Assembly (NCBI RefSeq): GCF_011752995.1
Contig: NZ_VWWL01000018.1
Span: 119,017-183,016 of the forward strand
From: Burkholderia sp. Ax-1724
GTDB taxonomy: Bacteria > Pseudomonadota > Gammaproteobacteria > Burkholderiales > Burkholderiaceae
DNA length: 64,000 bases
Direction: 5' to 3'
Below are positions 37,030 to 45,665 of the stretch, in pieces (the stretch's first letter is position 1; each line of letters begins with the position of its first letter). The notes under the pieces are model-generated. The model worked only from the letters and a program-made list of their open reading frames with translations, did no database searches and was not told where the DNA came from. Made by a program: the position numbers and the translations under genes.

Positions 37030-37108
37030 GCATCAAGGGGCGCCATCTCGGGTTATCCCAGGCCGCCCCGTTTTCGACTCCCCCATTCCAATTTGCCCAC
37101 CGCTGCCG

Positions 37109-38899
37109 ATGAAGCCGATCCGCTACACCATCGTTCCGAGTCACCCCGCCGCCCATCTGTTCGAAGTTACCGTGACCGTTGCCGACCCCGATCCGGTTGG
37201 GCAGCGTTTCATGCTGCCGGTATGGATTCCGGGCAGCTACATGGTGCGCGAGTTCGCGCGCAACATCGTCACGCTGCGCGCGGTGAACGAGGCAGGCCGC
37301 AAGGTGCGCATCGACAAGATCGACAAGCACACGTGGCAGGCCGCGCCGGTAAAGGGCGCGCTGACGCTGCGCTACGAGGTGTACGCATGGGACCTGTCGG
37401 TGCGCGCCGCGCATCTGGACGATACGACCGGCTTTTTCAACGGCACGAGCGTGTTCCTCTCGCCGCTCGGCCATGAGGAGGCGCCGTGCGTGGTCGAGAT
37501 TCAGAAGCCCCAAGGCGAGGCGTACCGCAACTGGCGCGTCGCGACCGCGCTGCCGGAAGCGCGCGCCACGAAGCGCTACGGCTTCGGCGAGTACCGCGCG
37601 CAGAACTATGACGAACTGATCGACCATCCCGTGACACTTGGCACGTTCGCGCTCGCGACGTTCAAGGCGCATGGCGTGCCGCACGACGTCGTGATCGGCG
37701 GGCGCGTGATCGGGCTCGACATGGAGCGGCTGTGCGCGGACCTGAAGCGCATCTGCGAGGCGCAGATCGCGCTGTTCGAACCGAAGTCGAAGAAGGCGCC
37801 GGTCGAGCGCTACGTGTTCATGACGCAGGCCGTGACCGACGGCTACGGCGGGCTCGAACATCGTGCCTCGACGGCGTTGATCTGCAATCGCACCGATCTG
37901 CCGGTGCAGGGCCGCGAGGCGATGAGCGAGGGCTACCGGACCTACCTCGGCCTGTGCAGCCACGAGTATTTCCACACCTGGAACGTGAAGCGCATCAAGC
38001 CGGCCGCATTCGCGCCGTACGACCTGAGCGTCGAAAACTACACCTCGCTGCTGTGGCTGTTCGAGGGCTTCACCTCGTACTACGACGATCTGATCCTCGT
38101 GCGCAGCGGCGTGATTTCGCAGGACGACTATTTCGGGCTGCTCGGCAAGGTGATCGGCGGCGTGCAGCGCGGCAGCGGCCGTCTGAAGCAGAGCGTCGCC
38201 GAAAGTTCGTTCGACTCGTGGGTCAAGTACTACCGGCAGGACGAGAACGCGCCGAACGCGATCGTCAGCTATTACACGAAGGGCTCGCTCGTCGCGCTCT
38301 CGTTCGATCTTGCGATCCGCGCGCAAACGGGCAACCGCAAATCGCTCGACGACGTGATGCGTCTCCTGTGGCAGCGCTTCGGTCGCGATTTCTATCGCGG
38401 CAAGCCGGCCGGCGTCGCGGAAGACGAGATCGAGGCGATTTTCGCGGAAGCGACCGGCGTGCAGCTCGGCGGGCTGTTCGCCGAGGCCGTGTACGGCACG
38501 CGCGATTTGCCGCTTGCCGAATTGCTCGCGCCGTTCGGCGTGGCGCTCGCGCCTGACTTCGACCGCAATGGCAAGCCGTCGCTCGGCGTGCGTCTGCGCG
38601 GCGGCGCGGATTGCATGCTCGCGGCCGTGCACGAGGGCAGCGCCGCGCAGAAGGCTGGGCTTTCCGCCGGCGACGTGCTGATCGCGCTCGACGGCCTGCG
38701 CGTGACCGGCGGCAATATCGACGCGCTGCTCGCGCGCTATCAGCCGGGCGCGAAGGTCGAGCTCCACGCATTCCGCCGCGACGAGCTGCGCGTCACGCAG
38801 GTGCGGCTCGACGGTCCCGAAGTGGCACGCTACAAGCTCGCGGTCACCGACAAGCGGGCCGCCACGCGCCGCGCTCGCGAACGCTGGCTTGCAAGCTGA
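37109..38899 (+). CDS. M61 family metallopeptidase (glycyl aminopeptidase-like, with PDZ domain)
   Basis: The 596-residue protein has the zinc motif HEYFH at residues 285-289, in SHEYFHTWNVKRIKP. The third ligand is Glu319 in LFEGFTSYYDD. A C-terminal PDZ domain spans about residues 490-565 (GSAAQKAGLSAGDVLIALDGLRV). This is the M61 peptidase arrangement. No signal peptide is seen. ATG 37109 (MKPIRYTIVPSHPAAHLFEV) is the family start; the frame running back into dsbC is a shadow. Confidence 0.94.
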   Translation: MKPIRYTIVPSHPAAHLFEVTVTVADPDPVGQRFMLPVWIPGSYMVREFARNIVTLRAVNEAGRKVRIDKIDKHTWQAAPVKGALTLRYEVYAWDLSVRAAHLDDTTGFFNGTSVFLSPLGHEEAPCVVEIQKPQGEAYRNWRVATALPEARATKRYGFGEYRAQNYDELIDHPVTLGTFALATFKAHGVPHDVVIGGRVIGLDMERLCADLKRICEAQIALFEPKSKKAPVERYVFMTQAVTDGYGGLEHRASTALICNRTDLPVQGREAMSEGYRTYLGLCSHEYFHTWNVKRIKPAAFAPYDLSVENYTSLLWLFEGFTSYYDDLILVRSGVISQDDYFGLLGKVIGGVQRGSGRLKQSVAESSFDSWVKYYRQDENAPNAIVSYYTKGSLVALSFDLAIRAQTGNRKSLDDVMRLLWQRFGRDFYRGKPAGVAEDEIEAIFAEATGVQLGGLFAEAVYGTRDLPLAELLAPFGVALAPDFDRNGKPSLGVRLRGGADCMLAAVHEGSAAQKAGLSAGDVLIALDGLRVTGGNIDALLARYQPGAKVELHAFRRDELRVTQVRLDGPEVARYKLAVTDKRAATRRARERWLAS

Positions 38900-39053
38900 G
38901 CGTCATGCCTAACGTTATTGATTGACGGCTGAGGGCGGGGATTGTTCTATCAATGCAACAATCCTTCGCTGCCGGATAGCTTTTTCGCGGACCGGTAAAA
39001 AAACACAATGGCTCCACTCGCGCAACACAGCGCGCCCCCTACTGGAGTCAACC

Positions 39054-39650
39054 ATGACCACGATCCTGCAAATCAACTCGGCAGCCCGCTCGCAAGGCGC
39101 GAACTCGACGATGCTCGTCAACGAGCTGACCGCGAAGCTGCAACAATCGAACCCGGGCGCGCAAGTCGTCGTCCGTAACCTGCAAGCCGAACCGCTGCCG
39201 CACCTCGACGACGCCGTGCTTGGCGCGTTCTTCACGCCGGCCGAGCAGCGCACGCCGGAGCAAGCCGAGATCGCCGCGCGCAGCGAAGCGCTGATCGCCG
39301 AACTGCAAGCCGCCGACATCGTCGTGATCGGCGCACCGATGTACAACTTCGGCATCTCGTCGCAACTGAAGACGTACTTCGACTTCATCGCCCGCGCCGG
39401 CATCACGTTCCGCTACACCGAGAACGGCCCGGTCGGCCTCGTGACGGGCAAGAAGGTGCACGTCGTGTCGGCACGCGGCGGCAAGTACATCGGCACGCCG
39501 AACGACAGCCAAACGCCGTACCTGAAGAGCTTCCTCGGCTTCCTCGGCATGACCGACGTGAACTTCATCTACGCCGAAGGTCTGAACCTAGGCCCGGACG
39601 CAGCCAGCGCCGCGCTGAGCAACGCGCGCGAAGCGATCGCCGCAGTCTGA
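39054..39650 (+). CDS. azoR: FMN-dependent NADH-azoreductase
   Basis: The 198-residue flavodoxin-fold protein begins TTILQINSAARSQGANSTMLVNEL and has GAPMYNFGISSQLKTYFDFIARAGITFRYTENGPVGL, the FMN and substrate site of AzoR/AcpD. It reduces azo dyes and quinones with NADH. ATG 39054 has GGAG eight bases upstream. It is a single gene ended by a shared terminator. Confidence 0.95.
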   Translation: MTTILQINSAARSQGANSTMLVNELTAKLQQSNPGAQVVVRNLQAEPLPHLDDAVLGAFFTPAEQRTPEQAEIAARSEALIAELQAADIVVIGAPMYNFGISSQLKTYFDFIARAGITFRYTENGPVGLVTGKKVHVVSARGGKYIGTPNDSQTPYLKSFLGFLGMTDVNFIYAEGLNLGPDAASAALSNAREAIAAV

Positions 39651-39704
39651 GTCATCTCGTTGCGCCGTGTGGTGCCGCTTGATCGCGGCGCCGGTGGTGA
39701 AACG

Positions 39705-39745
39705 AAAAAACGCCACGGATGGGGTTCTCCATCCGTGGCGTTTTT
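39705..39745. terminator. Bidirectional rho-independent terminator between azoR and ung
   Basis: The stem AAAAAACGCCACGGATGG / CCATCCGTGGCGTTTTT has a 6-base loop, with A- and T-runs on either side, so it serves both converging genes. Confidence 0.9.
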
Positions 39746-39794
39746 GTTTTCTGGCAGTGCGACCGGTTCTGCGCGCCGGTTACCGCGTGTTCAG

Positions 39795-40640
39795 TCAGGC
39801 AAGCATCTGCGCTTCGTCCGGCAGGCGCCAGTCGATCGGTTCGCGGCCGTGCTTCACGAGATACTCGTTCGCCGTCGCGAAGTGCCCGCAGCCGAGAAAG
39901 CCGCGATGCGCCGACAGCGGCGACGGATGCGGCGCCTCGAGCACGCAATGCGACTTGCCGCCGAGCAGCGCGCGCTTGGCCTGCGCATGCGCGCCCCACA
40001 GCATGAACACGAGACCGTCGTGGCGTGTCGCGAGTTCGTGGATCAGCGTGTCGGTGCATTTCTCCCAGCCGCGTTTCGCATGGCTCGCGGCGCTGTCGCG
40101 CTCGACGGTCAGCACGGTGTTCAGCAGCAGCACGCCCTGTTTGGCCCAACTGTCGAGACAGCCGTGCCGCGGCGTTTCATGGCCGAGACTCGCGGCGATT
40201 TCCTTGAAGATGTTGCGCAGCGACGGCGGTGGGCGCACGTGCGGCGCGACCGAGAACGCGAGCCCGTGCGCCTGCGGCGTGCCACGGTCTTCGCCGTGAT
40301 ACGGGTCCTGACCGAGGATCACGACTTTGACTTCATCGGGGCTCGTCAGGCGCAGCGCGCGAAACACGTCGGCCGGGTAGATCGTTTTGCCGGCGGCGCG
40401 CTCGCCATCGACGAAACGGCACAATGGCGCGTAGGCGTCGCTGTCGATGAACGGCTTCAGATGCGCGTGCCACGCGGCGGGCAGGACATCGAATTGGGCT
40501 TCGAGCGTGGGCGGGGCGGTGGGGTCGGCCGGCTGTTGCGGTGCGGTGGCGGGCATGGCCGGCGTCGGGGACGCGGCCTCAGCATCGCCGAACAGCGAAG
40601 CCTGCGATGGATTGGAGCGGGTACGGGAAGCGGATGTCAT
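39795..40640 (-). CDS. ung: Uracil-DNA glycosylase
   Basis: The 281-residue protein has the family-1 motifs GQDPYHGEDRGTPQAHGLAFSV (catalytic Asp) near residue 110 and APHPSPLSAHRGFLGCGHF near residue 240. It removes uracil from DNA. The first 45 residues are a low-complexity, Pro/Ala-rich extension (SPTPAMPATAPQQPADPTAPP) that is longer than in E. coli. ATG 40640 (MTSASRTRSNPSQ) is used; ATG 40661 is possible. Confidence 0.96.
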   Translation of the reverse strand: MTSASRTRSNPSQASLFGDAEAASPTPAMPATAPQQPADPTAPPTLEAQFDVLPAAWHAHLKPFIDSDAYAPLCRFVDGERAAGKTIYPADVFRALRLTSPDEVKVVILGQDPYHGEDRGTPQAHGLAFSVAPHVRPPPSLRNIFKEIAASLGHETPRHGCLDSWAKQGVLLLNTVLTVERDSAASHAKRGWEKCTDTLIHELATRHDGLVFMLWGAHAQAKRALLGGKSHCVLEAPHPSPLSAHRGFLGCGHFATANEYLVKHGREPIDWRLPDEAQMLA

Positions 40641-40812
40641 GGCGGGGAAGTGTCGCAGCAAACGGCGGCTAGCTCAAGGTGCGGCGGAGCGGGGATTGCG
40701 TGGCCGGGAATCCGGTTGCCGGGGCTGGCCGTGATTGCCATGAGTGCAAGGCGTTCGACCGCGAGCAGCGCCTAAAGCGCCTAAAGCACTGACTCGCGCC
40801 GCCGCGTCGGCG

Positions 40813-41442
40813 TCATTCGCCGGCCCGCAACTGGTAGCCGCGCTGCGCCTTGCTGATATCGTCCGGCGCGAGGCCGGCAATGTGTTGACCGAGTTCCGCC
40901 GCGAGCGTGTGAAGCGCCGCTTCGTCGCCGGATTTCAGTTCGAGTTCGATTTCGGAGATCGGCGCGCGACGCGTCTCACCGCCGACTTCCGCGAGCACGT
41001 TGCCCTGATCGATCGCCGCCTCGATCCGCGCGCCGTCCACTTCGAGCAGCCACAGCGTGCGCGTGAAATTGGTGCGGAACAACTCGATCAGCGACGGCGC
41101 CGGCTGCTGCAACGCCGCCGCAGCAGCCGGCTCGTCGCAGACGCGCAGCAACGCGTCGATGTCGAGCTTCGCATCGGCCACCGGCAATTCCCATTCGTGC
41201 CGGCTATGCAAACCGTTCGTCGCGTGGCCGACCGTCTTGAAGGTTTGCAGCCAGCCGTCCGGCGTCTGCCGCAAACGCAGCGCGCTCTTCGACGACGCCA
41301 GCGTCAACTGCGGCGTGTCGAAGTAAAGGTTCACGAGCCTGATCGCCTGACCGTCCTTGCCGGCGCGTGCGACAAACCACTGCGTCGCCGCCTGCACCTG
41401 CGCGGGCGGCAGCGCCAGCTTGATTTCGCGTTCCATGCCCAT
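40813..41442 (-). CDS. CYTH domain-containing protein
   Basis: The 209-residue protein starts MGMEREIKLAL, giving the ExExK signature (Glu4, Glu6, Lys8) of the CYTH triphosphate tunnel family. Later basic and acidic strands (ALRLRQTPDGWLQTFKT, ISEIELELKSGD) line the tunnel. The CHAD domain of longer YgiF proteins is absent. Inorganic triphosphatase or a related activity is likely. It follows trpC by 79 bp on the same strand. Confidence 0.9.
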   Translation of the reverse strand: MGMEREIKLALPPAQVQAATQWFVARAGKDGQAIRLVNLYFDTPQLTLASSKSALRLRQTPDGWLQTFKTVGHATNGLHSRHEWELPVADAKLDIDALLRVCDEPAAAAALQQPAPSLIELFRTNFTRTLWLLEVDGARIEAAIDQGNVLAEVGGETRRAPISEIELELKSGDEAALHTLAAELGQHIAGLAPDDISKAQRGYQLRAGE

Positions 41443-41521
41443 GATGCGTGTCCTCGTGGCGAGCGTTTGTGCGCGGCCGATACGTTGATGCGTCGACGTC
41501 GATACTTCGAGACGGCAACGC

Positions 41522-42307
41522 TCAGGAAAACATCTGCTCAAGCGCCACGCCAGGCTCGTCCGCGCGCATGAACGCCTCGCCGACGAGGAACGTATGCACG
41601 TCCCGCGCGCGCATGCGCTCCACGTCCTCGCGCGACAGGATGCCCGATTCGGTCACGACGATGCGGTCGTCCGGAATCGCGTCGAGCATGCCGAGCGTCG
41701 TGTCGAGCGAGGTTTCGAACGTGCGCAGATTGCGGTTGTTGATGCCGATCAGCGGCGTCTTCAGCGTGAGCGCTTCCTTCAGTTCGTGGTTGTCGTGCAC
41801 TTCGACGAGCACCGCGAGGCCGAGCGAATGCGCGAGCGCTTCGAAGTCCTGCATCTGCGCGGTGTCGAGCGCGGCGGCGATCAGCAGGATCGCGTCGGCG
41901 CCCATCGCGCGCGCTTCGACGATCTGGTACGGATCGACGATGAAGTCCTTGCGCAGCACCGGCAGATTGCATGCCGCGCGCGCCTGCTGCAGATACGCGG
42001 CGCTGCCCTGGAAGAACTGCACGTCGGTCAGCACCGACAGACACGCCGCGCCGTGCTTCTCGTACGAGCGCGCGATGTCGGCCGGCACGAAGTGCTCGCG
42101 CAGCACGCCCTTCGACGGGCTGGCTTTCTTGACCTCGGAGATCACCGCGGCGAGACCCGCCGCGTGCTTGGCACGCAACGCGCCGACGAAGTCGCGGACG
42201 TCGCGCGACGAGGCTTCGAGCCGCAGTGCTTCGAGCGGCGCACTTTGTTCGGCCGCCCGAATTTCTTCGCGTTTGACCGCGATGATACGGTTGAGGATGT
42301 CACTCAT
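41522..42307 (-). CDS. trpC: Indole-3-glycerol phosphate synthase
   Basis: The 261-residue TIM-barrel protein has the catalytic Lys in VISEVKKASPSKGVLREHF, Glu and Asn in LVEVHDNHELKEAL and IGINNRNLRTFETSL, and VTESGILSREDVERM. It makes indole-3-glycerol phosphate in tryptophan synthesis. It is not fused to trpF. ATG 42307 is preferred to TTG 42310. It lies 18 bp downstream of trpD. Confidence 0.97.
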   Translation of the reverse strand: MSDILNRIIAVKREEIRAAEQSAPLEALRLEASSRDVRDFVGALRAKHAAGLAAVISEVKKASPSKGVLREHFVPADIARSYEKHGAACLSVLTDVQFFQGSAAYLQQARAACNLPVLRKDFIVDPYQIVEARAMGADAILLIAAALDTAQMQDFEALAHSLGLAVLVEVHDNHELKEALTLKTPLIGINNRNLRTFETSLDTTLGMLDAIPDDRIVVTESGILSREDVERMRARDVHTFLVGEAFMRADEPGVALEQMFS

Positions 42308-42325
42308 CAATATTTCCCTACGTGA

Positions 42326-43357
42326 TTACTGCCTGAATTGCTGGGTAAAGCGCACGAGTTCGTCGACCTTCGCGCGCGCCTTGCCGCTCGCGATCGCCTC
42401 GCGCGCAAGCTGGATGCCGTCTGCGATCGATGCCGCCACATTCGCTGAATAGAGCGCCGTGCCCGCGTTCAGCGTGACGATTTCGCGCGCGACGCCGGGC
42501 TTGTTGTCGAGCGCTTCGAGCAGCATGACTTTCGATTCGCTCGCGTCGGCGACCTTGAGCGTGCGGTTCGACACCATCTGCATGCCGAAGTCTTCCGGAT
42601 GGATCTCGTATTCGCGGACCTCGCCGTCGCGCAACTCGCCGACCAGCGTGGCCCCGCCGAGCGAGACTTCGTCCATGCCGTCCATACCATACACGACCAG
42701 CACATGTTTTGCGCCGAGACGCTCCATCACGCGCACCTGAATGCCGACGAGGTCCGCGTGAAACACGCCCATCAACTGGTTCGGCGCGCCGGCCGGATTG
42801 GTGAGCGGGCCGAGAATGTTGAAGATCGTGCGCACGCCGAGTTCGCGGCGCACCGGCGCGACGTTCTTCATGGCCGGATGATGGTTCGGCGCGAACATGA
42901 AGCCCATGCCCGTTTCCGTGATCGACGCGGCGACCTGCTCCGGTTGCAGATCGATGTTGACGCCGAGCGCTTCGAGCACGTCGGCGCTGCCCGACTTGCT
43001 CGACACGCCGCGATTGCCGTGCTTCGCGATCTTCGCGCCGGCCGCGGCCGAGACGAACATCGTCGCGGTGGAAATGTTGAACGTATGCGCGCCGTCGCCG
43101 CCGGTGCCGACGATATCGACGAAGTTCGAGTTGTCCTGCACCTCGACGTGCCGGGCAAATTCACGCATCACCGTGGCGGCCGCGGTGATTTCGCCGATGG
43201 TCTCTTTTTTGACGCGCAGGCCGGTGATGATCGCCGCCGACATCACGGGCGAGAGTTCGCCGCGCATGATGAGGCGCATCAGGTGCAGCATTTCGTCGTG
43301 AAAAATCTCACGGTGCTCGATGGTCCGCTGCAAGGCTTCCTGGGGCGTAATAGACAT
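42326..43357 (-). CDS. trpD: Anthranilate phosphoribosyltransferase
   Basis: The 343-residue protein has VDIVGTGGDGAHTFNISTATMFVSAAAGAKIAKHGNRGVSSKSGSADVLEALG, the PRPP-binding loops of TrpD, and ILGPLTNPAGAPNQLMGV. It joins anthranilate to PRPP. ATG 43357 has GGAG before it (AGAGAGGAG on the minus strand). It is 19 bp downstream of trpG, in a trpG-trpD-trpC operon. Confidence 0.97.
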   Translation of the reverse strand: MSITPQEALQRTIEHREIFHDEMLHLMRLIMRGELSPVMSAAIITGLRVKKETIGEITAAATVMREFARHVEVQDNSNFVDIVGTGGDGAHTFNISTATMFVSAAAGAKIAKHGNRGVSSKSGSADVLEALGVNIDLQPEQVAASITETGMGFMFAPNHHPAMKNVAPVRRELGVRTIFNILGPLTNPAGAPNQLMGVFHADLVGIQVRVMERLGAKHVLVVYGMDGMDEVSLGGATLVGELRDGEVREYEIHPEDFGMQMVSNRTLKVADASESKVMLLEALDNKPGVAREIVTLNAGTALYSANVAASIADGIQLAREAIASGKARAKVDELVRFTQQFRQ

Positions 43358-43376
43358 GGTCTCCTCTCTTTGTGTG

Positions 43377-43994
43377 TCAGGCGTGACCGGACGCGGCGTG
43401 ACCCGGTGTCTTGCCGGCGGCGGCGAGCTTCGACTGCTTGACGAAGTTTTCGAGCAGCGCGTGGCCGTGTTCGGAGAGGATCGACTCCGGGTGGAACTGC
43501 ACGCCTTCCACGGCGAGTTCCTTGTGGCGCACGCCCATGATTTCGCCGTCTTCGGTCCATGCCGATACTTCGAGGCAGTCGGGCAGCGATTCACGTTCGA
43601 TTGCGAGCGAGTGGTAGCGCGTCACCGTGAAGTGCTTCGGCAGGTCTGCGAATACGCCCCTGCAGTCGGTTTCGATCGTGCTGACCTTGCCGTGCATGAT
43701 GGTCCGCGCGCGCACGACGCGCCCGCCGAACGCCTCGCCGATCGCCTGATGGCCGAGGCACACGCCGAGAATCGGCGTCTTGCCGGCGAATTCGCGCAGT
43801 ACGTCGAGGGTGATGCCCGCGTGTTGCGGATTGCTCGGTCCCGGCGACAGGCAGATGCGCTCGGGGTTGAGTTGCGCGATGTCGTCGAGCGTGATTTCGT
43901 CGTTGCGGTAGGTGCGCACGTCTTCGCCGAGTTCGCCGAAGTACTGCACCAGGTTGTAGGTAAACGAGTCGTAGTTGTCGATCATGAGCAGCAT
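43377..43994 (-). CDS. trpG: Anthranilate synthase component II (glutamine amidotransferase)
   Basis: The 205-residue class I amidotransferase begins MLLMIDNYDSFTYNLVQYFGELG. The nucleophile Cys is in ILGVCLGHQAIGEAFGG, and His/Glu in EGVQFHPESILSEHG. It supplies ammonia to TrpE for anthranilate formation and may also serve folate synthesis. Its partner trpE lies about 8.5 kb upstream, separated by a catabolic cassette, whereas the two are usually adjacent in this group. Confidence 0.96.
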   Translation of the reverse strand: MLLMIDNYDSFTYNLVQYFGELGEDVRTYRNDEITLDDIAQLNPERICLSPGPSNPQHAGITLDVLREFAGKTPILGVCLGHQAIGEAFGGRVVRARTIMHGKVSTIETDCRGVFADLPKHFTVTRYHSLAIERESLPDCLEVSAWTEDGEIMGVRHKELAVEGVQFHPESILSEHGHALLENFVKQSKLAAAGKTPGHAASGHA

Positions 43995-44305
43995 GATTGC
44001 TCCTGGATTCCTGAGAGAACCGGGGTTTTCCCCTGTGGATTGGGGGCCTGGATAAATTTGCCGCGCTGTCGCCCCGGTCGCACGGGGTTACGCGGATGCC
44101 CGCGGTGGGGCCGCAAAGGAAGGTTGGCTGGCTTAACGCCAACCAAAGAGCAGGAGAACGGAGGGGAATCGAGCGCTGTGTCGCATGAGCAGCATTCTAA
44201 CAGCAGGAATACGGGCGCTGCGCAATGCCGTCTACGGAAGAAAGAACTGAGGAAAGATCTGTAGGAAGAAGCGACGGGAAAACGGTGTGACCAAGGGCTT
44301 GCCAC
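43995..44305. other. Intergenic region upstream of trpG, about 310 bp
   Basis: No gene is supported. A 7-bp inverted repeat GGTTGGC / GCCAACC (44122-44144) is present. Since trpE is not upstream, a separate trpGDC promoter would have to lie here, but no strong sigma70 boxes are seen. Confidence 0.4.
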
Positions 44306-44334
44306 GAATGCCCGAGCCGGGGGCTTGGGCATTC
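44306..44334. terminator. Long hairpin after the porin gene
   Basis: GAATGCCCGAGCC / GGCTTGGGCATTC form a 13-bp stem with one G-U pair and a 3-base loop, 20 bp after the porin stop. There is no T-run, so it may stabilise the porin message or act with Rho. Confidence 0.55.
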
Positions 44335-44353
44335 GCTCGTTTCGGTGCCGCTC

Positions 44354-45442
44354 TCAGAAGTAATGGACGACGCCCATCATCACGCCGGTCTGGTTGTGGC
44401 CCGCGACGACGTCGGTGTCGTAGCCGTTCAGGCCGAGGTTCGAGCCATGGCTGTTTTTCACGTAGCCGAGTTCGGAATACAGTGCCGTGCGTTTCGACAA
44501 CTGATATTTCGCGGTCGCGGCCAGATACAGCGGCCGCTGTCCCGCCGAAGTAATGTCGGTCCAGAAGACGGCGCCGGCAAGCGTGAGCGGGCCGGACACG
44601 CGATATTCGAGGCCGGTCCAGAACTCGTTCGCATGACCCTGCGTGCTCGCATCGAGCGGTAAGGTGCTGCTCAACCACCGGTAGCCGACAAAACCCTTGG
44701 CCTTGCCGATCCGGTAGGTCGCGGCCGCCGCGAGATGCTGCTCCTTGCCGGATTGTGTGGCGATAGAAGTGCCGTTGCGCAGGTCGTAGACCACCATCGC
44801 CGCGAATGGGCCGGCCGCATATTCGACGGCGGCGCCGATTTCCCGCCCGACCTTGAATTCGCCCGGCACCTGGCTGCCGTTCGCAATCGTCGAGTCGTAT
44901 CCGGTGCTATACAGCGCCTCGTAGTGGATCGAGCCGAAACTGCCCTGGTATTTGACCGAGTTGTCGGCTCTGCCCGCGAATTGCGCGTCGGTCTGCTTCA
45001 GGCCGTAGACGGTGTAGTTGAGCGGGTCGTAACGTACCGAGAAGTCATACATCGGCACCTTCTGCCGGCCGAAGGTGAGCGCCCCGTAGCGGCTGCTCAG
45101 GCCGACGAACGCCTGCCGGCCGAATAGCCGTCCGCCTTGCTGCGACTTGCCCGTGGTAATGTCGATGCCGCCCTCGAGCGTGAAGATCGCCTTCAGACCG
45201 CCGCCGAGATCTTCCACGCCCCTGAGTCCGATCCGGCTGCTTTTGACGCCGCCCGACTCCATGTGCAGCAGATTCGACGCTTTGCCCGAGCTATTGGGGA
45301 CACCGGTGAGAAATTCCACGCCGGCGTCCGCGATGCCATACAGCGTCACGCTCGACTGCGCATGGGCACCCGCGCTCAGCGATGCCAGAAGCGCTCCCAG
45401 AAAAAGCGGTTTTATTCCGGTGAAGATCCCTTGATGACGCAT
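44354..45442 (-). CDS. Gram-negative porin
   Basis: The 362-residue protein has a signal peptide cut after AGAHA (about residue 28). The mature start QSSVTLYGIADAGVEF and C-terminal phenylalanine (VVHYF) are typical of the trimeric 16-strand porins of Burkholderiales (OmpC/Opc type). The RQAFVGLSSRYGALTFGRQKVPMYDF block is conserved. It is the last gene of the catabolic cassette and may let the cassette's substrate cross the outer membrane. A perfect 14-bp inverted repeat precedes it, so it may also be controlled separately. Confidence 0.95.
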   Translation of the reverse strand: MRHQGIFTGIKPLFLGALLASLSAGAHAQSSVTLYGIADAGVEFLTGVPNSSGKASNLLHMESGGVKSSRIGLRGVEDLGGGLKAIFTLEGGIDITTGKSQQGGRLFGRQAFVGLSSRYGALTFGRQKVPMYDFSVRYDPLNYTVYGLKQTDAQFAGRADNSVKYQGSFGSIHYEALYSTGYDSTIANGSQVPGEFKVGREIGAAVEYAAGPFAAMVVYDLRNGTSIATQSGKEQHLAAAATYRIGKAKGFVGYRWLSSTLPLDASTQGHANEFWTGLEYRVSGPLTLAGAVFWTDITSAGQRPLYLAATAKYQLSKRTALYSELGYVKNSHGSNLGLNGYDTDVVAGHNQTGVMMGVVHYF

Positions 45443-45519
45443 TCTTGTTCTCCTTATGGGGTCGATAGCCGGCTCGCCCGACCTGATGGCGGGACGGATC
45501 GATTTTCGGTGGATAGATA

Positions 45520-45565
45520 GTTATACCTGGCACTACCGAAACGGCGATACACCGTTTCGGTAGTG
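45520..45565 (-). promoter_or_regulatory. Perfect 14-bp inverted repeat with adjacent -10-like box upstream of the porin gene
   Basis: CACTACCGAAACGG / CCGTTTCGGTAGTG with a 7-base spacer lies at 45531-45565. Five bases further toward the porin gene, TATAAC (45525-45520, minus strand) could be a -10 box, so the repeat would cover its -35. No T-run follows the repeat, so an operator or RNA element is as likely as a terminator. Confidence 0.5.
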
Positions 45566-45665
45566 CGGTGCGGCGCGTGCCGTTCGCTGCCGGTTCGGGC
45601 CCGCGCCGTGTGGAATCAGCGAACCCGGCGGGTGGTGTTCGCGTTGAGGATTCCCGTGCTGCGCG

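Noticed and set aside
34455..37046. An 863-codon minus-strand frame over the UbiH-like gene and dsbC
   Set aside because: It is antisense shadow in high-GC DNA; the opposite strand has recognised proteins with active-site motifs.
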